A program made the position numbers and the translations under genes. From the NCBI GenBank assembly GCA_025350985.1, contig JANXWU010000373.1:1-6307 (forward strand): DNA of 6,307 bases, in the 5' to 3' direction. Numbering within the stretch: position 1 is the first letter of the stretch; every line of letters starts with the position of its first letter. The notes beneath the pieces are model-generated. The model did no database searches. It saw only the letters and a list, made by a program, of their open reading frames with translations, and was not told where the DNA came from. Shown piece after piece: positions 5,766-6,307 of the stretch. Source of the DNA: Spartobacteria bacterium. GTDB lineage: Bacteria; Verrucomicrobiota; Verrucomicrobiia; Chthoniobacterales; Chthoniobacteraceae.

Positions 5766-6307
5766 ATGCACGACCCCATCCTCCTCGTCAACGAACACTG
5801 CCACACCGGCGAAAATCCGTACTGGTCCCCGAACGAGCGCGCGGTTTACTGGACGGACATTCCCGCCGGGCGCCTCTTCCGACTCGACCTCGCCACCGGC
5901 GCGCACGCGGAGATCTACCGCGGCGAGCCCGTGGGCGGATTCACAATGCAGGCCGACGGCAGCCTCCTGCTCTTTCGCGTGAACGACATTGCCGTCCTGC
6001 CGCGCGGTGGCACTGAGCGCGTGCTGCTGCCATTCGAGAGCCCGGACGCGAACCGCTTCAACGACGTGATCGCCGATCCCGAAGGCCGCGTTTTCGCCGG
6101 CACGATGTGCAAAGAACCCGGCACCAACCAAACACTTGTAGGTACAGACAAAGGTCTGCTGGAAATAACACCATCTGGTGACTTACCCGGCGAAATTGAC
6201 AAACAGCAGCAGGTTGTTGATTTTTTTAAGAATAAAAGTGTCCGGAGCATCTACCGTTCGTCAAATAACAAGTTATACGTGGGCACTTACCAGGGGCATT
6301 TTGTTTA
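5766..6307 (+). CDS. SMP-30/gluconolactonase-type protein, N-terminal part, joined in frame to foreign sequence
   Basis: Residues 1 to about 117 are a typical start of an SMP-30/regucalcin/gluconolactonase beta-propeller, a family of metal-dependent sugar-lactone hydrolases. They show GENPYWSPNERAVYWTDIP (15-33) with E16 as the expected metal ligand, then GRLFRLDLATG (35-45), and RFNDVIADPEGRVFAGTM (97-114) with N99 as a second expected ligand. Family members are about 290-300 residues, so only the first two fifths are here. From about residue 118 the protein no longer follows the family: where a GRLYRLD-type strand is expected it reads TLVGTDKGLLEI and later KLYVGTYQGHFV, resembling two-component regulator propeller (Reg_prop) repeats. 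The frame is open to the window edge, so the gene is both 3'-partial and probably chimeric. No signal peptide is present. ATG at 5766 fits the family start. Confidence 0.75.
   Translation, partial: MHDPILLVNEHCHTGENPYWSPNERAVYWTDIPAGRLFRLDLATGAHAEIYRGEPVGGFTMQADGSLLLFRVNDIAVLPRGGTERVLLPFESPDANRFNDVIADPEGRVFAGTMCKEPGTNQTLVGTDKGLLEITPSGDLPGEIDKQQQVVDFFKNKSVRSIYRSSNNKLYVGTYQGHFV
6114..6307 (+). other. Compositionally foreign segment encoding Reg_prop-like propeller repeats
   Basis: From about 6131 to the end GC is 74 of 177 bases (42%), against about 65% over 5941-6120. Codons change from GCC/CTC/CGC types to ACA, ATA, TTA, AAT, AGT and TCA. The product shows a VGTDKGL and a YVGTYQG motif about 45 residues apart, with SVRSIYRSSNNKL before the second. 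This is the pattern of Reg_prop repeats found in the periplasmic sensor part of Bacteroidetes hybrid histidine kinases. The exact join lies between about 6114 and 6130. An assembly or library chimera is the simplest reading. Confidence 0.65.

Overview
The window looks like part of a bacterial, probably metagenomic, contig. The block from about 1377 to 6115 is GC-rich. It encodes a periplasmic PmoA-like (DUF6807-type) protein, ThiE, a PfkB-type kinase, a FadL-type porin and an SMP-30/gluconolactonase-type protein. None of the chosen starts has a clear Shine-Dalgarno sequence. Gene mix, GC content and weak ribosome-binding sites fit the Verrucomicrobia/Planctomycetes group, with Verrucomicrobia the better guess. 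That placement is inference: no rRNA or marker gene is present.

Layout. Positions 1-190 hold no gene but carry about four degenerate ~41-bp units, two of which contain TACAnnTGTA palindromes. Positions 192-1240 hold two small unrecognised four-helix membrane proteins on the minus strand, lower in GC than the rest. Each start is preceded by the heptamer GTTAGGC, which raises a tentative integron-cassette hypothesis. A terminator-like hairpin (1337-1378) separates them from the secreted PmoA-like gene (1377-2393, minus). The divergent intergenic region 2394-2675 holds a perfect 14-bp palindrome, a large interspersed hairpin repeat of the TGTCATTCTGAG...GAAGAATCTC type, and a possible thiE promoter. 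On the plus strand follow thiE (2676-3311), a heptamer-repeat spacer that runs into the 3' end of thiE, a PfkB-family kinase (3464-4381), a FadL/OmpP1-type outer-membrane protein (4445-5653) with a very good intrinsic terminator (5678-5717), and an SMP-30-type gene starting at 5766.

The last ~190 bases are not what the SMP-30 gene should contain. Near 6114-6130 GC falls from about 65% to about 42%, codon use changes abruptly, and the encoded protein switches from an SMP-30 propeller to repeats resembling the Reg_prop propeller of Bacteroidetes hybrid sensor proteins. The reading frame stays open across the join. The likeliest explanation is a chimeric join of two organisms' DNA; a real fusion is less likely.

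The genes do not form an obvious single pathway. ThiE makes thiamine phosphate, the kinase has an unknown sugar or nucleoside substrate, the porin takes up hydrophobic compounds, and SMP-30 and PmoA-like proteins are often linked with carbohydrate use. No defence system, CRISPR array, transposase or RNA gene was found, and I see no convincing undescribed system. The most unusual items are the right-hand junction, the possible cassette pair and the repeat-filled spacers.
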